Of a stretch of 64,000 bases of DNA, positions 8,829 through 19,090 are shown in pieces (the first letter of the stretch is position 1; the number at the start of each line of letters is the position of its first letter). A program made the translations under genes and the position numbers. The notes beneath the pieces are model-generated. The model did no database searches. It was not told the origin of the DNA and worked only from the letters and a program-made list of their open reading frames with translations. Source of the DNA: Rhizobiaceae bacterium. Its GTDB lineage: Bacteria; Pseudomonadota; Alphaproteobacteria; Rhizobiales; Rhizobiaceae. The stretch lies in NCBI GenBank assembly GCA_019635795.1, contig JAHBYV010000020.1, positions 1 to 64,000 on the forward strand, given 5' to 3'.

Positions 8829-10649
8829 CTACCCAGCAAAGATGCTGGCGCCTTCGTCGGCGCGTCCGGCAAGCTGGCGCATTCTGATAAACAATTCTCG
8901 ACCCATGCCGAAATCGTTCGCCGAAAGGTCGGCGACCGGCTTGGGGCGCACTTTCAATTCCGCCTCCGGGACAAGCACTTCCAGCAGGCCCGCATCCGCA
9001 TCCAGCCGAATGATGTCGCCCGAGCGGATCTTGCTTATCGGCCCCCCGTCCAGCGCCTCGGGTGTGAGGTGAATGGCGGCTGGTACCTTGCCGGACGCGC
9101 CTGACATACGCCCGTCAGTAACAAGCGCAACCTTGTGACCCCGATCCTGCAACACGCCCAAAACGGTGGTGAGCTTGTGCAGTTCCGGCATTCCATTTGC
9201 TTTTGGTCCCTGAAAACGCACGACCGCGACAAAATCACGATCAAGCTCGCCTGCCTTGAACGCGTCATGCAACGCTTGCTGGTTGTCCAGGACAAGCGCA
9301 GGGGCTTCAATGTAGCGCTGGGTGGGTTTGACCGCAGATGTCTTGATGATTGCGTGACCAAGATTCCCCGTCAGGACTTTAAGCCCTCCGGTTGGCTGAA
9401 ACGGCTTGTCGGCGGTCGTCAGAATTTTATCGTCACCGCTTGCGGCGGGCGCGGGAATGCGTGTGACGCCCCCATCATCGGCCAATCTGGCTTCAACCGT
9501 ATACGGTCGCAAACCCTCTCCCCAAACGGTCTTCACGTCCTCGTGGAGATAGCCGGCATCCAGCAATTCGCGAATAAGGAAGCCCATGCCGCCGGCCGCG
9601 TTGAAATAGTTCACGTCCGCCAAACCATTAGGATATACGCGCGCCAGCAGCGGCACAATCTCTGAAAGATCGGATATATCCTGCCAGGTCAGGCGGATAC
9701 CGGCGGCTGATGCCATGGCAATCAGATGCATGGTGTGATTGGTGGAACCACCCGTTGCGTGCAATCCGACGACCCCATTCACTATGGAACGTTCATCAAT
9801 CATAAGACCGACCGGCGTGTAAGCGTTGCCCAGTTGCGTAATTGCCAGTGCTCGCTTGGTGGCTTCCTTTGTCAACGCATCGCGTAAAGGCGTGTTGGGA
9901 TTGATGAAGGATGCGCCCGGTATGTGGAGGCCCATTATCTCCATCAGCATCTGATTTGAGTTGGCGGTACCATAGAAAGTGCAGGTGCCGGGGCCGTGAT
10001 AGCTCTTCGATTCGGCATCGAGAAGTTCCGCCCGCCCGACCTTGCCTTCTGCATAGAGTTGCCGAACTCTTGCCTTCTCATCGTTTGGCAAGCCGGAGGT
10101 CATCGGGCCAGCTGGAATGAACACTGCCGGCAAATGTCCAAAGGTAAGCGCTGCGATTGTCAGTCCTGGCACGATCTTGTCACAAACGCCGAGGAACACG
10201 GCAGCGTCGAACATGTTGTGCGAAAGGCCGATTGCAGCAGACATTGCGATCACGTCACGGGAGAAAAGCGATAACTCCATTCCCGGCTGGCCCTGCGTTA
10301 CCCCGTCACACATTGCGGGAACACCGCCAGCGACTTGAGCGATGCCACCTGCTTCCCGTGCCGCCTGTTTGATAAGAGCCGGGAAGTTTTCAAATGGCTG
10401 ATGTGCAGACAGCATGTCGTTATAGGACGTGATAATTCCTACATTTGGGACCTTATCGCCACCAAGCGCTACCTTTTCAGCGGGCGAGCAAACTGCAAAT
10501 GCGTGAGCCAGATTTCCACAAGACAAGACTGCCCGGTTGGCAGTGCGGCTTGCTTCAGCTTCCACGCGCTCAAGATAAATCTCGCGAGCGTGCTTTGAGC
10601 GCTCACGGATCCTCGCGGTTATTGATTCGATGTCTTTCCTCACGGTCAT
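8829..10649 (-). CDS. edd: 6-phosphogluconate dehydratase (Entner-Doudoroff)
   Basis: A 606-aa iron-sulfur dehydratase that converts 6-phosphogluconate to 2-keto-3-deoxy-6-phosphogluconate. It belongs to the IlvD/Edd family; cluster-ligand regions are visible ([48 protein letters not shown]), as are the C-terminal [17 protein letters not shown] and [11 protein letters not shown]. The start at 10649 follows AAGGA. It is the last gene of the zwf-pgl-edd operon. No eda aldolase gene is in the window, so the final step must be encoded elsewhere. Confidence 0.95.
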   Translation of the reverse strand: MTVRKDIESITARIRERSKHAREIYLERVEAEASRTANRAVLSCGNLAHAFAVCSPAEKVALGGDKVPNVGIITSYNDMLSAHQPFENFPALIKQAAREAGGIAQVAGGVPAMCDGVTQGQPGMELSLFSRDVIAMSAAIGLSHNMFDAAVFLGVCDKIVPGLTIAALTFGHLPAVFIPAGPMTSGLPNDEKARVRQLYAEGKVGRAELLDAESKSYHGPGTCTFYGTANSNQMLMEIMGLHIPGASFINPNTPLRDALTKEATKRALAITQLGNAYTPVGLMIDERSIVNGVVGLHATGGSTNHTMHLIAMASAAGIRLTWQDISDLSEIVPLLARVYPNGLADVNYFNAAGGMGFLIRELLDAGYLHEDVKTVWGEGLRPYTVEARLADDGGVTRIPAPAASGDDKILTTADKPFQPTGGLKVLTGNLGHAIIKTSAVKPTQRYIEAPALVLDNQQALHDAFKAGELDRDFVAVVRFQGPKANGMPELHKLTTVLGVLQDRGHKVALVTDGRMSGASGKVPAAIHLTPEALDGGPISKIRSGDIIRLDADAGLLEVLVPEAELKVRPKPVADLSANDFGMGRELFIRMRQLAGRADEGASIFAG

Positions 10650-10689
10650 GGCTGTGTCCTTCGGGCCTGACGCTGGCTCCGATGCAAGT

Positions 10690-11379
10690 TCATGGAGCCC
10701 AGTAAATCTCGATTGGCTTGGTTGCAGCATCCATCACGCGTCGGATCGGCAAATGCGAACCGGGTTGCAGCACGCGTTGGAGTGTGGCCAGTTTTTCCGC
10801 GCCTTCGATATGCAGGGCCATGAATCCGGCCCGGATAAGCGGTGGTAGAGTCAGGGTGAGTCGCAACTCGCCAGCGCTTTGAGCATGTATCGCCGCAACC
10901 GTCGCCGTGGCAGCCGGGTCCATAACGGTTTCCAGTTCGTCAGCGTCGGGAAAGAAGGACGCGGTGTGTCCATCATTACCCATACCGAGGATCGCCACGT
11001 CTATTTTCTTGCGAAGGGCAGTCAGCTTCTGTTCCGCTGTTCGTGCGTCCGTTGCTGCATCCCCGGTTTCATAAAGCGGAAGAAATCTGGCTGAAGCTGC
11101 CGGGCCCTGCAGAAGCTTCTTCGTTACCAAAGCTGCGTTGGAGCGTCCTGAACTCTCTGGAACAAGACGCTCATCAATCAATGTGACGACAATCTTTGAC
11201 CAATCGAGGGGCATAGACGAAAGCGACTCAAAGAAAAGGCTTGGAGTAGCCCCCCCTGAGACCGCCAGCAAAGCCGTACCGGTCTCTCGTAAAGCGGCGT
11301 CCAGCCGGTCGCCTACCGTTCGTGCAAGTGCATTGGCGAGATCTTGCCGGCTCGCGAATTCATTAAGATGGGGCACCAT
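10690..11379 (-). CDS. pgl: 6-phosphogluconolactonase, DevB type
   Basis: A 229-aa hydrolase that opens 6-phosphogluconolactone made by Zwf. Family motifs are [22 protein letters not shown], and [18 protein letters not shown], which holds the catalytic Asp/His region. The ATG at 11379 overlaps the zwf stop (TGATG), implying translational coupling; an in-frame ATG at 11397 would give six more residues. The 40-bp gap to edd has only edd's own ribosome site, so the three genes are probably one transcript. Confidence 0.94.
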   Translation of the reverse strand: MVPHLNEFASRQDLANALARTVGDRLDAALRETGTALLAVSGGATPSLFFESLSSMPLDWSKIVVTLIDERLVPESSGRSNAALVTKKLLQGPAASARFLPLYETGDAATDARTAEQKLTALRKKIDVAILGMGNDGHTASFFPDADELETVMDPAATATVAAIHAQSAGELRLTLTLPPLIRAGFMALHIEGAEKLATLQRVLQPGSHLPIRRVMDAATKPIEIYWAP

Positions 11380-12848
11380 CAATCGCTCTCGTGCCATGTT
11401 CGCCCATCGCGTTCGATAAGGGCGATGGAAGCTGATGGTCCCCAGGTGCCTGCGGTATAGCCTTGAACTTCGAGACCATTGTCAGCCCATGCCTTCAGGA
11501 TGGGGTCGGTCCATGCCCACGCAGCCTCCACCTCGTCGCGACGCATAAACAGTGTCTGCGATCCACGGATGACATCCATGACAAGACGCTCATAGGCGTC
11601 AGGCGCACGACCTTTGAAGTTCTGTGCGAATGTCATGTCGAGCGGAATCTGGCGCAGACGCATCCCGCCCGGACCGGGGTCCTTCATCATGATAAATTGC
11701 TTCACGCCCTCATCCGGCTGCAAACGAATTATGAGCTTGTTGCAATACACATTTCCCGCGCTCTCATCGAAAATGGAGTGCGGTATATGTTTGAATTCAA
11801 TGCAGATTTCAGAAACGCGGGCCGCCAATCTTTTGCCGGTGCGCAAATAGAAGGGAACGCCGGACCAACGCCAGTTTTCGATCTCGGCTTTGATGGCAAC
11901 AAATGTTTCCGTGTCGCTCGGCTTTCCAAGTTCTTCAACGTAACCATTTACCGGACCGCCGGCTGAAGCGCCCGCCTTGTATTGTCCGCGCACGGTTTGT
12001 TTCGGTGCTTCGGCTCCATTTATGCGTTTGAGTGAGCGCAAGACCTTCAGCTTTTCGTCACGCACTGCATTGGCTTCTGTGGAAGAAGGCGGTTCCATGG
12101 CCACGAGGCAAAGCAACTGCAGCATGTGGTTCTGCACCATGTCGCGCAGTGCCCCGGCAGTGTCGTAGTATGTGACACGATCCTCGAGACCGACAGTCTC
12201 CGCCACCGTGATTTGCACATGATCAATGTGGGCAGAATTCCAAAGTGGTTCATAAAGCGCGTTCGCAAACCGCAGCGCCAGGAGGTTTTGTACGGTTTCC
12301 TTTCCAAGATAATGGTCGATACGGAAAATCTGATGCTCGCCGAACACCGACCCGATCTCATCGTTGAGCTTCTTCGCCGACTGCAAATCGCGCCCGATAG
12401 GTTTCTCAACGACAATGCGGCTGTTAGGTGTGATCAGGCCATGCGACTGCAAATTATGCGCAATCTCGCCGAACAAGGCAGGAGTGACCGCCAGATAAAA
12501 AGCCCTTATGCATTGGCTTTCGCCAATAGCCTGTTTGAGTTCCTCGAACCCATCACCATTCTTGGCATCGACCGTTACGTAAGAAAGCCGGTTGATGAAC
12601 TGGCGCAGTTCATCCTCGTCGATGTCCTCGGCTTTCACATGTTCGCGAATCGCTTTTTCCGCAAATGCCTTGAACTCTTCGTCCGACATTCTGGAGCGCG
12701 ACGCGCCGATAATCCGGGTGGGTTCCGAAAATTGATGGTCGCTTTGACGATAGTAAAGCGCAGGTAGCAGTTTGCGTTCAGAAAGGTCGCCTGTTCCGCC
12801 GAAAATGATGAAATCGAATGGATCGACCTTGATGATCTGACTTGTCAT
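11379..12848 (-). CDS. zwf: Glucose-6-phosphate 1-dehydrogenase
   Basis: A 489-aa enzyme, first step of the oxidative pentose phosphate and Entner-Doudoroff routes, producing NADPH. It has the nucleotide loop GGTGDLSERKLLPALYYR (residues 17-34), the active-site signature RIDHYLGKE near residue 180, and FYLRTGKRL. The start at 12848 (MTSQIIKVDPFD) gives the normal family length; twelve extra upstream codons lack support. It is the first gene of zwf-pgl-edd and diverges from the aldehyde dehydrogenase gene. Confidence 0.96.
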   Translation of the reverse strand: MTSQIIKVDPFDFIIFGGTGDLSERKLLPALYYRQSDHQFSEPTRIIGASRSRMSDEEFKAFAEKAIREHVKAEDIDEDELRQFINRLSYVTVDAKNGDGFEELKQAIGESQCIRAFYLAVTPALFGEIAHNLQSHGLITPNSRIVVEKPIGRDLQSAKKLNDEIGSVFGEHQIFRIDHYLGKETVQNLLALRFANALYEPLWNSAHIDHVQITVAETVGLEDRVTYYDTAGALRDMVQNHMLQLLCLVAMEPPSSTEANAVRDEKLKVLRSLKRINGAEAPKQTVRGQYKAGASAGGPVNGYVEELGKPSDTETFVAIKAEIENWRWSGVPFYLRTGKRLAARVSEICIEFKHIPHSIFDESAGNVYCNKLIIRLQPDEGVKQFIMMKDPGPGGMRLRQIPLDMTFAQNFKGRAPDAYERLVMDVIRGSQTLFMRRDEVEAAWAWTDPILKAWADNGLEVQGYTAGTWGPSASIALIERDGRTWHESD

Positions 12849-12882
12849 TTCGAGTCTCGCTATATCTGCAGGCGATGTAATC

Positions 12883-12892
12883 AAATCGATTT
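12883..12892. promoter_or_regulatory. Palindrome upstream of zwf
   Basis: AAATCGATTT is a perfect 10-bp palindrome 35 bp upstream of the zwf start, inside the looser AATCAAATCGATTTAA. Its place between the divergent zwf operon and the aldehyde dehydrogenase gene fits an operator for a sugar regulator, but I cannot assign the protein and the site is short. Confidence 0.25.
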
Positions 12893-13016
12893 AAAAAGAC
12901 CAGAGGAATTCTGTCGCATGGTTTCTGGCCCTGTTACTTTTTACGATGGCATCTTGCGCCGCATGTAGTGTTCCTCGCAACATGCGCAAAAATGCGGAGA
13001 TTCAAAGGAGATGGCC

Positions 13017-14492
13017 ATGGGCGGGCCCCTTTTAAACACAATTGCGCAAGGCCACGCGTTCATGCAGTTCGTCGATGGCCGTGCTGTTGATGCGCTTTCT
13101 GGAGAGCGAATAGATGTGATCTGTCCATCGGACGGTGCCGTCTTTGCTTCCATTCCTGCCTCTGGCGCTGCAGATGTTGATCGTGCAGTCAAATCAGCGC
13201 GGAAGGCGTTTGATGAAGGGCCGTGGAGCACAATGCCGGCTGTTGAACGCGGTCGTTGTCTCACCCGGCTCTATCAAATCGTGGAAAAGAATGCGGATGA
13301 GCTTGCTGCTCTGGAATCGCGCGACACAGGCAAGCCTGCGCGGCAGGGCAGGGCTGATGTTACCGCAACCATGCGTTACTATGAATTTTATGGCGGAGCT
13401 GCCGATAAGGTTCACGGGGATACCATTCCGTTTCTGGAGGGGTACACTGCACTGACTTTGCGAGAGCCGCATGGTGTCGTCGCCGGGATAATTCCGTGGA
13501 ACTATCCCATGCAGATATTGTCGCGTGTCGTGGGTGCGGCATTGGCCATGGGCAACACGCTCGTTGTGAAACCCGCAGAAGACGCATCGCTGAGCACGAT
13601 CCGCATAGCTGAACTGGCATTGGAAGCTGGGGTGCCGCCGGGCGTTTTCAACGTCATCACTGGCTACGGTCGAGATGCAGGCGCTGCGCTCTCCGCGCAC
13701 TCTGAAATTGACTATGTGACATTTACCGGGTCGCCGCTGACTGGCACCGCGATCCAGCAAGCCGCCGCAGTCAACAATCGCGGTGTTACGATGGAGCTGG
13801 GAGGCAAATCGCCCCAAATCGTATTTGCGGATGCAGATATCGAGGCGGCGTTACCGGTTCTGATCAATGCGATTATTCAAAACGGCGGCCAGACCTGCTC
13901 AGCAGGCAGTCGCGTTTTGATTGAGCGCCCGATTTATGAACAGGTTGCGGCCGCTCTGGCAGAAAGATTCTCTAGACTGGTTGCGGGTCCTCATTATGCG
14001 GACCTGGATCTGGGGCCGCTCATCAATGGGCGCCAACGTGATCGGGTTGCCAATATGGTAGCGGCTGCTCAAGAAGCTGGAGCCCAAGTTTTAGCGCAAG
14101 GAACCATTGATCCGGCCGCACCATCCAGCGGATGCTACCATGCCCCGGTATTGTTCGGGTCGGTTGATCCATCGATCCAGTTGGCTCAGGAAGAAGTTTT
14201 CGGGCCAGTTCTGGCGCTGTTGCCTTTTGACAATGAACAGGACGCCGTGCGCATCGCGAACAGTACCGAATTTGGCCTTGTTGCGGGAGTGTGGACACGA
14301 GACGGCGCGCGCCAGCATCGCGTGGCAAAGCGGGTTCGCGCCGGTCAGGTATTTGTGAACGGCTATGGTGCAGGTGGCGGCATCGAGCTGCCTTTCGGCG
14401 GGTTCAAGAAATCCGGTCACGGGCGCGAGAAGGGATTTGAAGCCCTCTTCGATATGTCTGCAACCAAGACGATTGTCTTCAATCACCAATGA
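13017..14492 (+). CDS. NAD(P)-dependent aldehyde dehydrogenase
   Basis: A 491-aa ALDH-superfamily enzyme that oxidises an aldehyde to the carboxylic acid. The catalytic set is complete: IIPWNYPMQ (with the conserved Asn), VVKPAEDASLS, the general base in MELGGKSPQ, and nucleophile Cys in NGGQTCSAGSR, with EEVFGPVLALLPF near the end. It resembles betaine-aldehyde and gamma-glutamyl-gamma-aminobutyraldehyde dehydrogenases, but substrate cannot be assigned. ATG at 13017 has AAAGGAG six bases upstream; the ATG at 13011 touches that site and is unlikely. It is followed at 7 bp by the SDR gene, so the two are probably one operon. Confidence 0.9.
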   Translation: MGGPLLNTIAQGHAFMQFVDGRAVDALSGERIDVICPSDGAVFASIPASGAADVDRAVKSARKAFDEGPWSTMPAVERGRCLTRLYQIVEKNADELAALESRDTGKPARQGRADVTATMRYYEFYGGAADKVHGDTIPFLEGYTALTLREPHGVVAGIIPWNYPMQILSRVVGAALAMGNTLVVKPAEDASLSTIRIAELALEAGVPPGVFNVITGYGRDAGAALSAHSEIDYVTFTGSPLTGTAIQQAAAVNNRGVTMELGGKSPQIVFADADIEAALPVLINAIIQNGGQTCSAGSRVLIERPIYEQVAAALAERFSRLVAGPHYADLDLGPLINGRQRDRVANMVAAAQEAGAQVLAQGTIDPAAPSSGCYHAPVLFGSVDPSIQLAQEEVFGPVLALLPFDNEQDAVRIANSTEFGLVAGVWTRDGARQHRVAKRVRAGQVFVNGYGAGGGIELPFGGFKKSGHGREKGFEALFDMSATKTIVFNHQ

Positions 14493-14499
14493 GAACCGC

Positions 14500-15249
14500 A
14501 TGTCCCGCTTGAAAGATAAAGTTGCAATCATAACCGGTGGTGCTGCTGGCTTTGGTGAGGGCATGGCGCGGCGCTTTGCGCAGGAGGGCGCGAAGGTCGT
14601 GGTTGCCGACGTAAATACGGTGAGCGCAAAGCGGGTAGCGGATGAAATCGGACATAACGCCATTTGGACGCAAACCGATGTTTCGCAGCGCTCAGAATTT
14701 CAGGAAATGGTCACGGCCGCGATGGACGCCTTCGGGCGTATCGACATCATGGTCAATAATGCGGGCTACACCCACAGGAACGGCAGCATGCTGGACGTGA
14801 ACGAAGATGTGTTCGACCTGATAACCGCGATCAATATGAAGGCTATTTATCATTCCACTCTTGCTGTGGTTCCGATCATGGAAAAGCAGGGTGGGGGTGT
14901 CATTCTCAATACCGCGTCAACCGCAGGACTGCGGCCAAGGCCGGGTCTGACCTGGTACAATGCATCAAAAGGGTGGGCTATTACCGCGACCAAATCGATG
15001 GCGGTCGAACTGGCACCCAGGAACATCAGGGTTAATTGCCTGTGCCCCGTGGCTGGCGAAACGGCCATGCTTACCCAATTCATGGGAGAAGATACGCCGG
15101 AACGGCGTGAGCAATTCAAATCCGTTATCCCGCTTGGCCGGTTCTCAACGCCTCTGGATATCGCCAATGCAGCGCTCTTCCTGTGTTCGGATGAGGCCGC
15201 CTTCCTGACTGGCGTTGCGCTGGAAGTGGATGGCGGCAGATGCGTGTGA
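14500..15249 (+). CDS. SDR-family oxidoreductase
   Basis: A 249-aa classical short-chain dehydrogenase/reductase. It has the cofactor loop TGGAAGFGEG (TGxxxGxG) near residue 12, NNAG near 90, and the catalytic Ser and YxxxK (STAGLR then WYNASKGW), and ends with the EVDGGRCV tail of FabG-like enzymes. An Asp after the second beta strand (VVVADV) suggests NAD rather than NADP. The substrate is unknown; the adjacent aldehyde dehydrogenase suggests stepwise oxidation of an alcohol through an aldehyde. Confidence 0.88.
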   Translation: MSRLKDKVAIITGGAAGFGEGMARRFAQEGAKVVVADVNTVSAKRVADEIGHNAIWTQTDVSQRSEFQEMVTAAMDAFGRIDIMVNNAGYTHRNGSMLDVNEDVFDLITAINMKAIYHSTLAVVPIMEKQGGGVILNTASTAGLRPRPGLTWYNASKGWAITATKSMAVELAPRNIRVNCLCPVAGETAMLTQFMGEDTPERREQFKSVIPLGRFSTPLDIANAALFLCSDEAAFLTGVALEVDGGRCV

Positions 15250-15293
15250 ACGATCAGCTTTGCCAGATTTGCTTTTTAGGATAGAAACTGACG

Positions 15294-15309
15294 TTTACGG
15301 AAACGTAAA
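15294..15309. promoter_or_regulatory. LiuR-like palindrome before the nitronate monooxygenase gene
   Basis: TTTACGGAAACGTAAA is an inverted repeat (TTTACG / CGTAAA around GAAA) 17 bp before the start codon. It looks like sites described for the MerR-type regulator LiuR, which controls branched-chain amino acid and acyl-CoA catabolism in proteobacteria. The match is by eye, and no MerR gene is in the window. Confidence 0.35.
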
Positions 15310-15326
15310 ATAAGGAAAGTCTGCCA

Positions 15327-16283
15327 ATGGCTCTGCCTTCAATCCTGAAGGACAATCTGCGCTTGCCGATGATGGCCGCGCCAATGTTTATCATTTCGCA
15401 TCCGCCATTGGTTCTGGCTCAATGCAAGGCAGGTGTGATCGGCTCTTTTCCGGCCCTGAACGCCCGCCCACAAGAACAGTTAGATGAATGGTTGGCGGAG
15501 ATAACCGAGGAATTCGCAGCTTATAATTCGAAACATTCCGACCGTCCTGCTGCGCCATTCGCAGTCAACCAGATTGTCCATAAATCGAATGCGCGCCTTG
15601 AGCATGATTTGGCTATGTGTGTGAAGCACAAGGTGCCAATCGTCATCTCCTCGCTGGGTGCCGTCGAAGAAGTGAATCAGGCGGTGCATTCTTACGGGGG
15701 CATAGTCCTGCACGATGTGATTCATGATCGACACGCGCGCAAGGCGATAGAAATGGGGGCTGATGGTCTTATCGCTGTTGCTGCCGGTGCTGGCGGACAT
15801 GCTGGCATGTTATCGCCATTCGCACTGGTGCAGGAAATTCGTCAGTGGTTCGACGGGCCGCTATTGCTTTCAGGGGCAATTGCAAACGGCGGCGCTATCC
15901 TTGCGGCGCGGGCGATGGGCGCGGACCTTGCCTATATCGGCTCACCCTTTATCGCGACGACGGAGGCACGCGCTCCCGACGAATACAAGCAAATGATTGT
16001 TGATTCGAAGGCCGCAGACATTGTTTATTCGAATTTGTTCACTGGCGTGCACGGCAACTACCTCAAGGGTTCCATTCGCGCGCAGGGCATGGATCCGGAG
16101 AACCTGCCGCAATCAGATCCGACGAAAATGAACTTTGGCGCGGCTGATGCCAAAGCCTGGAAAGAGATTTGGGGCTGCGGCCAGGGCATCGGCGTTGTTG
16201 ATAGGGTTGTACCCACAGCCGAACTCGTCGATCGGCTGGAACGCGAGTATCAGGCGGCGAAGAAAACAATCTGCGAAGGCTAG
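15327..16283 (+). CDS. Nitronate monooxygenase / 2-nitropropane dioxygenase family flavoprotein
   Basis: A 318-aa FMN-dependent TIM-barrel enzyme that oxidises alkyl nitronates. Typical features are the N-terminal LRLPMMAAPMF and GVIGSFPALNAR, the central AAGAGGHAG glycine motif that binds FMN phosphate, and ANGGAILAARAMGADLAYIG. The start follows AAGGA and lies directly after the LiuR-like palindrome. Annotation as a detoxifying enzyme rests on the family only. Confidence 0.88.
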   Translation: MALPSILKDNLRLPMMAAPMFIISHPPLVLAQCKAGVIGSFPALNARPQEQLDEWLAEITEEFAAYNSKHSDRPAAPFAVNQIVHKSNARLEHDLAMCVKHKVPIVISSLGAVEEVNQAVHSYGGIVLHDVIHDRHARKAIEMGADGLIAVAAGAGGHAGMLSPFALVQEIRQWFDGPLLLSGAIANGGAILAARAMGADLAYIGSPFIATTEARAPDEYKQMIVDSKAADIVYSNLFTGVHGNYLKGSIRAQGMDPENLPQSDPTKMNFGAADAKAWKEIWGCGQGIGVVDRVVPTAELVDRLEREYQAAKKTICEG

Positions 16284-17566
16284 AGACGATCCCTCATAGC
16301 GTACCAGTTTAGCGCCAGGAAAAGCAGCGGTGCGCGCAAACTTCTACCGCCGGGAAAGGCTGGAATCTTTAGTTCCTCAAATAATTTCAGCCTGTCCCGA
16401 TTTCCGCCGACGGTTTCCGCGTAGAGCTTACCGACGAAGTTCGACAGCATGACACCGTGGCCGGAATAGCCGCCGGCTGAAATGACGTTTGGCATGACTT
16501 CTCGTACCCACGGCTTTCGCGGCATTGTAATGCCTACATATCCGCCCCAGCCATGCGTGACTTCGACATCCTTCAGAGAAGGATAAATTTCCGCAATCTG
16601 CTTGCGAATGTGAATGTGGATGTCCTGCGGGTCTTTGACGGCATAAATTTCACGCCCGCCGAATAGTAGCCGGTTGTCCGGCGACTTGCGGAAATAGCGA
16701 ACCACAAAACGACTATCGTCAACGGCCTCATTCCCCGGCAAAACTGGCGTATCGGCAGGCAGGGGGACTGTCGCGCCGATGAAGGAGCCGATGGGCATGA
16801 CATGCGCCGCACTCTGCGGCTCAATATTGCCGCCATAGGCATTCACGGCCAGCAGTGCCTTGTCCGCAACTATGGTCCCGTGGGACGTTTTAACCTGAAC
16901 CTTGCCACCATTGGTGGAAATCTGAGTGGCCTGTGTTTGCTCGAATAGTTTTGCGCCGGCGGCAGCCGCGACCTTTGCGGTGCCAATCAGCAGTTTTAGA
17001 GGGTTGATATGGCCGGTTCCGGTATCGCGCGTACCGCCATAGTAGTGCGTCGACCCAAGACGCTCGGCGGTTTCATTCGCATCCATGAAGCTGATGTGCG
17101 GATAGCCGAAGCGCGTCGCCATTATTTCTGCGTGGGCACGATAGTCTGCCACCAACCGCGGCTTGTGTGCGACTGACATCTGGCCCACGGTATAGTCCAT
17201 ATCAATGCCGTTCGAAACGGCAAAGTCCAGCAAATAGGCCTTCGCGTCCTCGGCCACATCGAACAGCGCTTTGGCGCGCGTGAAACCATACTCGGCTTCC
17301 AGTTCTTCCGCCCAAGCACGCTGGCCTGTGCCGAATTGCCCGCCATTTCTACCGGACGCGCCGTCGCCGAAACGATGCGACTCTATCAGGACGACATGGG
17401 CTTCGGCCTTTGCCAAATGCAGGGCTGCGGAAAGCCCCGTGAATCCGCCACCGATGACGACGACATCGCAGCGGATATCGCCGTCCAGGGAGGGATAGGA
17501 TGGCCGATCGCTGACGGAATCTTCATACCATGAACGGCCGGGAGAAACAGGAGATTGATACGCCAT
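16280..17566 (-). CDS. puuB: FAD-dependent oxidoreductase, gamma-glutamylputrescine oxidase type
   Basis: A 428-aa DAO-family flavoprotein. The N-terminal FAD loop is VVVIGGGFTGLSAALHLAKA, followed by GASGRNGGQFGTGQR, which is characteristic of the PuuB/OrdL group, and a C-terminal HGWGGYVGITMPRKPW and SAGGYSGHGVMLS. The family oxidises gamma-glutamylpolyamines or related secondary amines to the aldehyde plus H2O2. The start at 17566 (MAYQSPVSPGRS) lies 5 bp after the stop of the synthetase gene, so the two are one operon and act in sequence. The exact amine is inferred from that pairing. Confidence 0.8.
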   Translation of the reverse strand: MAYQSPVSPGRSWYEDSVSDRPSYPSLDGDIRCDVVVIGGGFTGLSAALHLAKAEAHVVLIESHRFGDGASGRNGGQFGTGQRAWAEELEAEYGFTRAKALFDVAEDAKAYLLDFAVSNGIDMDYTVGQMSVAHKPRLVADYRAHAEIMATRFGYPHISFMDANETAERLGSTHYYGGTRDTGTGHINPLKLLIGTAKVAAAAGAKLFEQTQATQISTNGGKVQVKTSHGTIVADKALLAVNAYGGNIEPQSAAHVMPIGSFIGATVPLPADTPVLPGNEAVDDSRFVVRYFRKSPDNRLLFGGREIYAVKDPQDIHIHIRKQIAEIYPSLKDVEVTHGWGGYVGITMPRKPWVREVMPNVISAGGYSGHGVMLSNFVGKLYAETVGGNRDRLKLFEELKIPAFPGGRSLRAPLLFLALNWYAMRDRL

Positions 17567-17571
17567 GCGCG

Positions 17572-19005
17572 TCACACGTTCAGCAACAGGTATTCGCGCT
17601 CCCACGGCGAGATAACTTCCATAAACGTCTCAAACTCAGCCCTCTTGATCGCGGCATAGGTGTTGGCAAACTGAACGCCAAGCAACTGGCGCAGCGCGTC
17701 ATCCTGTTCGAACAAATCAACAGCTTCCAGCAACCCACGTGGCAAATCAATCTCGTCTTCGTTTGCCGTAGTCGTGACTGCTGCCTCGCAAGGCGACTTG
17801 CTGGTAATGCCGATCAGGCCGCAAGCGAGCGATGCAGCCAAGGCGAGGTAAGGATTTGCATCTGAAGATGGTATTCGATTTTCGACCCGACGGGCAGCGG
17901 GATCGGATCGCGGCACCCGGAAGGCCGTGGTGCGATTGTCATAGCCCCATCTTATATTGACCGGCGCGGACGCCGCCTGCGTCAGTCGCCTGTAAGAATT
18001 CACGTAAGGCGCAAACATGACCAGTGCGTTCGGCACATGCTTTTGCATTCCGCCGATGAAGTGGAAGAACGCTTCGCTCTCACTGCCATCAGGGTTGGTA
18101 AAAACATTCTTTCCGGTTTTCTTGTCCACAATCGATTGATGGATGTGCATTGCCGATCCGGGCTGTCCCTGAATGGGTTTGGCCATGAATGTTGCGTACA
18201 CATCGTGTTTCAATGCCGCTTCACGAATTGTGCGCTTGAACAGGAACACCTGATCGGCAAGTTCCAGGGGGTCGCCATGGCGAAGGTTTATTTCAAGCTG
18301 GCCGGCACCTTCCTCATGGATCAGCGTATCGATCTCCAACCCCTGCGCTTCGGAGAAATGGTAAATATCATCGATCAGTTCGTCATACTCATTGACGCCT
18401 GCAATGGAGTATCCCGAGCCACCGGCAATCGGACGCCCTGAACGCCCGACGGGTGGGGAGAGGGGATAGTCTGGATCGGGATTCTTCTGCACCAGATAGA
18501 ATTCGATCTCAGGAGCGACCACGGGCTTCAGGCCATGCTCAGCGTAGGCATTCATCACGCGGCGCAGCACGTTCCGCGGCGTGAATTCGACCATGCGGCC
18601 GTCCTGATGCACGAGGTCACAGATAACTTGCGCTGTTGGATCGGTTTCCCAAGGCACAACAGAGAGCGTTGAAAGATCCGGAACAAGTTTCAGATCCCCG
18701 TCATCTTCCGGGTATTCAAATCCGTTTCCGTCTTCCGGGTAGTCCCCGGAGATGGTCATCATGAAGGGCGCGGACGGCAGGGCCAGAGATGTGTTGGACG
18801 TGAACTTGTTGGACGGCATCATTTTGCCGCGCGCCACCCCCGCCTGATCCGGCGTGATGCATTCTATATCCTCAATGCCACGCCATTCGAGCCAGCTTGA
18901 GGCCTCTTTCCAGTTTTTTACACCGCGTGGCTTGTTTAAAAATGCAGGTATGCTTTTGCGCGCGCCACGTGCTTTTGGGCGGGCTTCCTTCTTTGGCTCT
19001 GGCAT
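17572..19005 (-). CDS. puuA: Glutamine synthetase family protein, gamma-glutamylpolyamine synthetase type
   Basis: A 477-aa protein with the glutamine synthetase fold. It has EGAGQLEINLRHGD and the catalytic-domain GSAMHIHQS and RVPRSDPAARRVENRIPSSDANPY. An N-terminal segment rich in Lys/Arg/Pro precedes the domain. It lacks the tyrosine adenylylation signature of housekeeping GlnA and groups by look with PuuA/GlnA3-type enzymes, which ligate glutamate to putrescine or other amines using ATP. The PuuB-like gene immediately after it and potFGHI 4.5 kb away support a polyamine role. ATG at 19005 or TTG at 19008 starts it. Confidence 0.8.
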   Translation of the reverse strand: MPEPKKEARPKARGARKSIPAFLNKPRGVKNWKEASSWLEWRGIEDIECITPDQAGVARGKMMPSNKFTSNTSLALPSAPFMMTISGDYPEDGNGFEYPEDDGDLKLVPDLSTLSVVPWETDPTAQVICDLVHQDGRMVEFTPRNVLRRVMNAYAEHGLKPVVAPEIEFYLVQKNPDPDYPLSPPVGRSGRPIAGGSGYSIAGVNEYDELIDDIYHFSEAQGLEIDTLIHEEGAGQLEINLRHGDPLELADQVFLFKRTIREAALKHDVYATFMAKPIQGQPGSAMHIHQSIVDKKTGKNVFTNPDGSESEAFFHFIGGMQKHVPNALVMFAPYVNSYRRLTQAASAPVNIRWGYDNRTTAFRVPRSDPAARRVENRIPSSDANPYLALAASLACGLIGITSKSPCEAAVTTTANEDEIDLPRGLLEAVDLFEQDDALRQLLGVQFANTYAAIKRAEFETFMEVISPWEREYLLLNV

Positions 19006-19090
19006 CAATCACCAATATGGTTTCGTATGCTCCGAATCTGCCACCGCGGTTGGAATAAGGGAAGAGGGCACGCGCAATTATGCGCCACAA

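Noticed and set aside
12960-12986. CGCATG / CATGCG inverted repeat before the aldehyde dehydrogenase gene
   Set aside because: Stem of six with a 15-base loop; too weak to call an RNA element.
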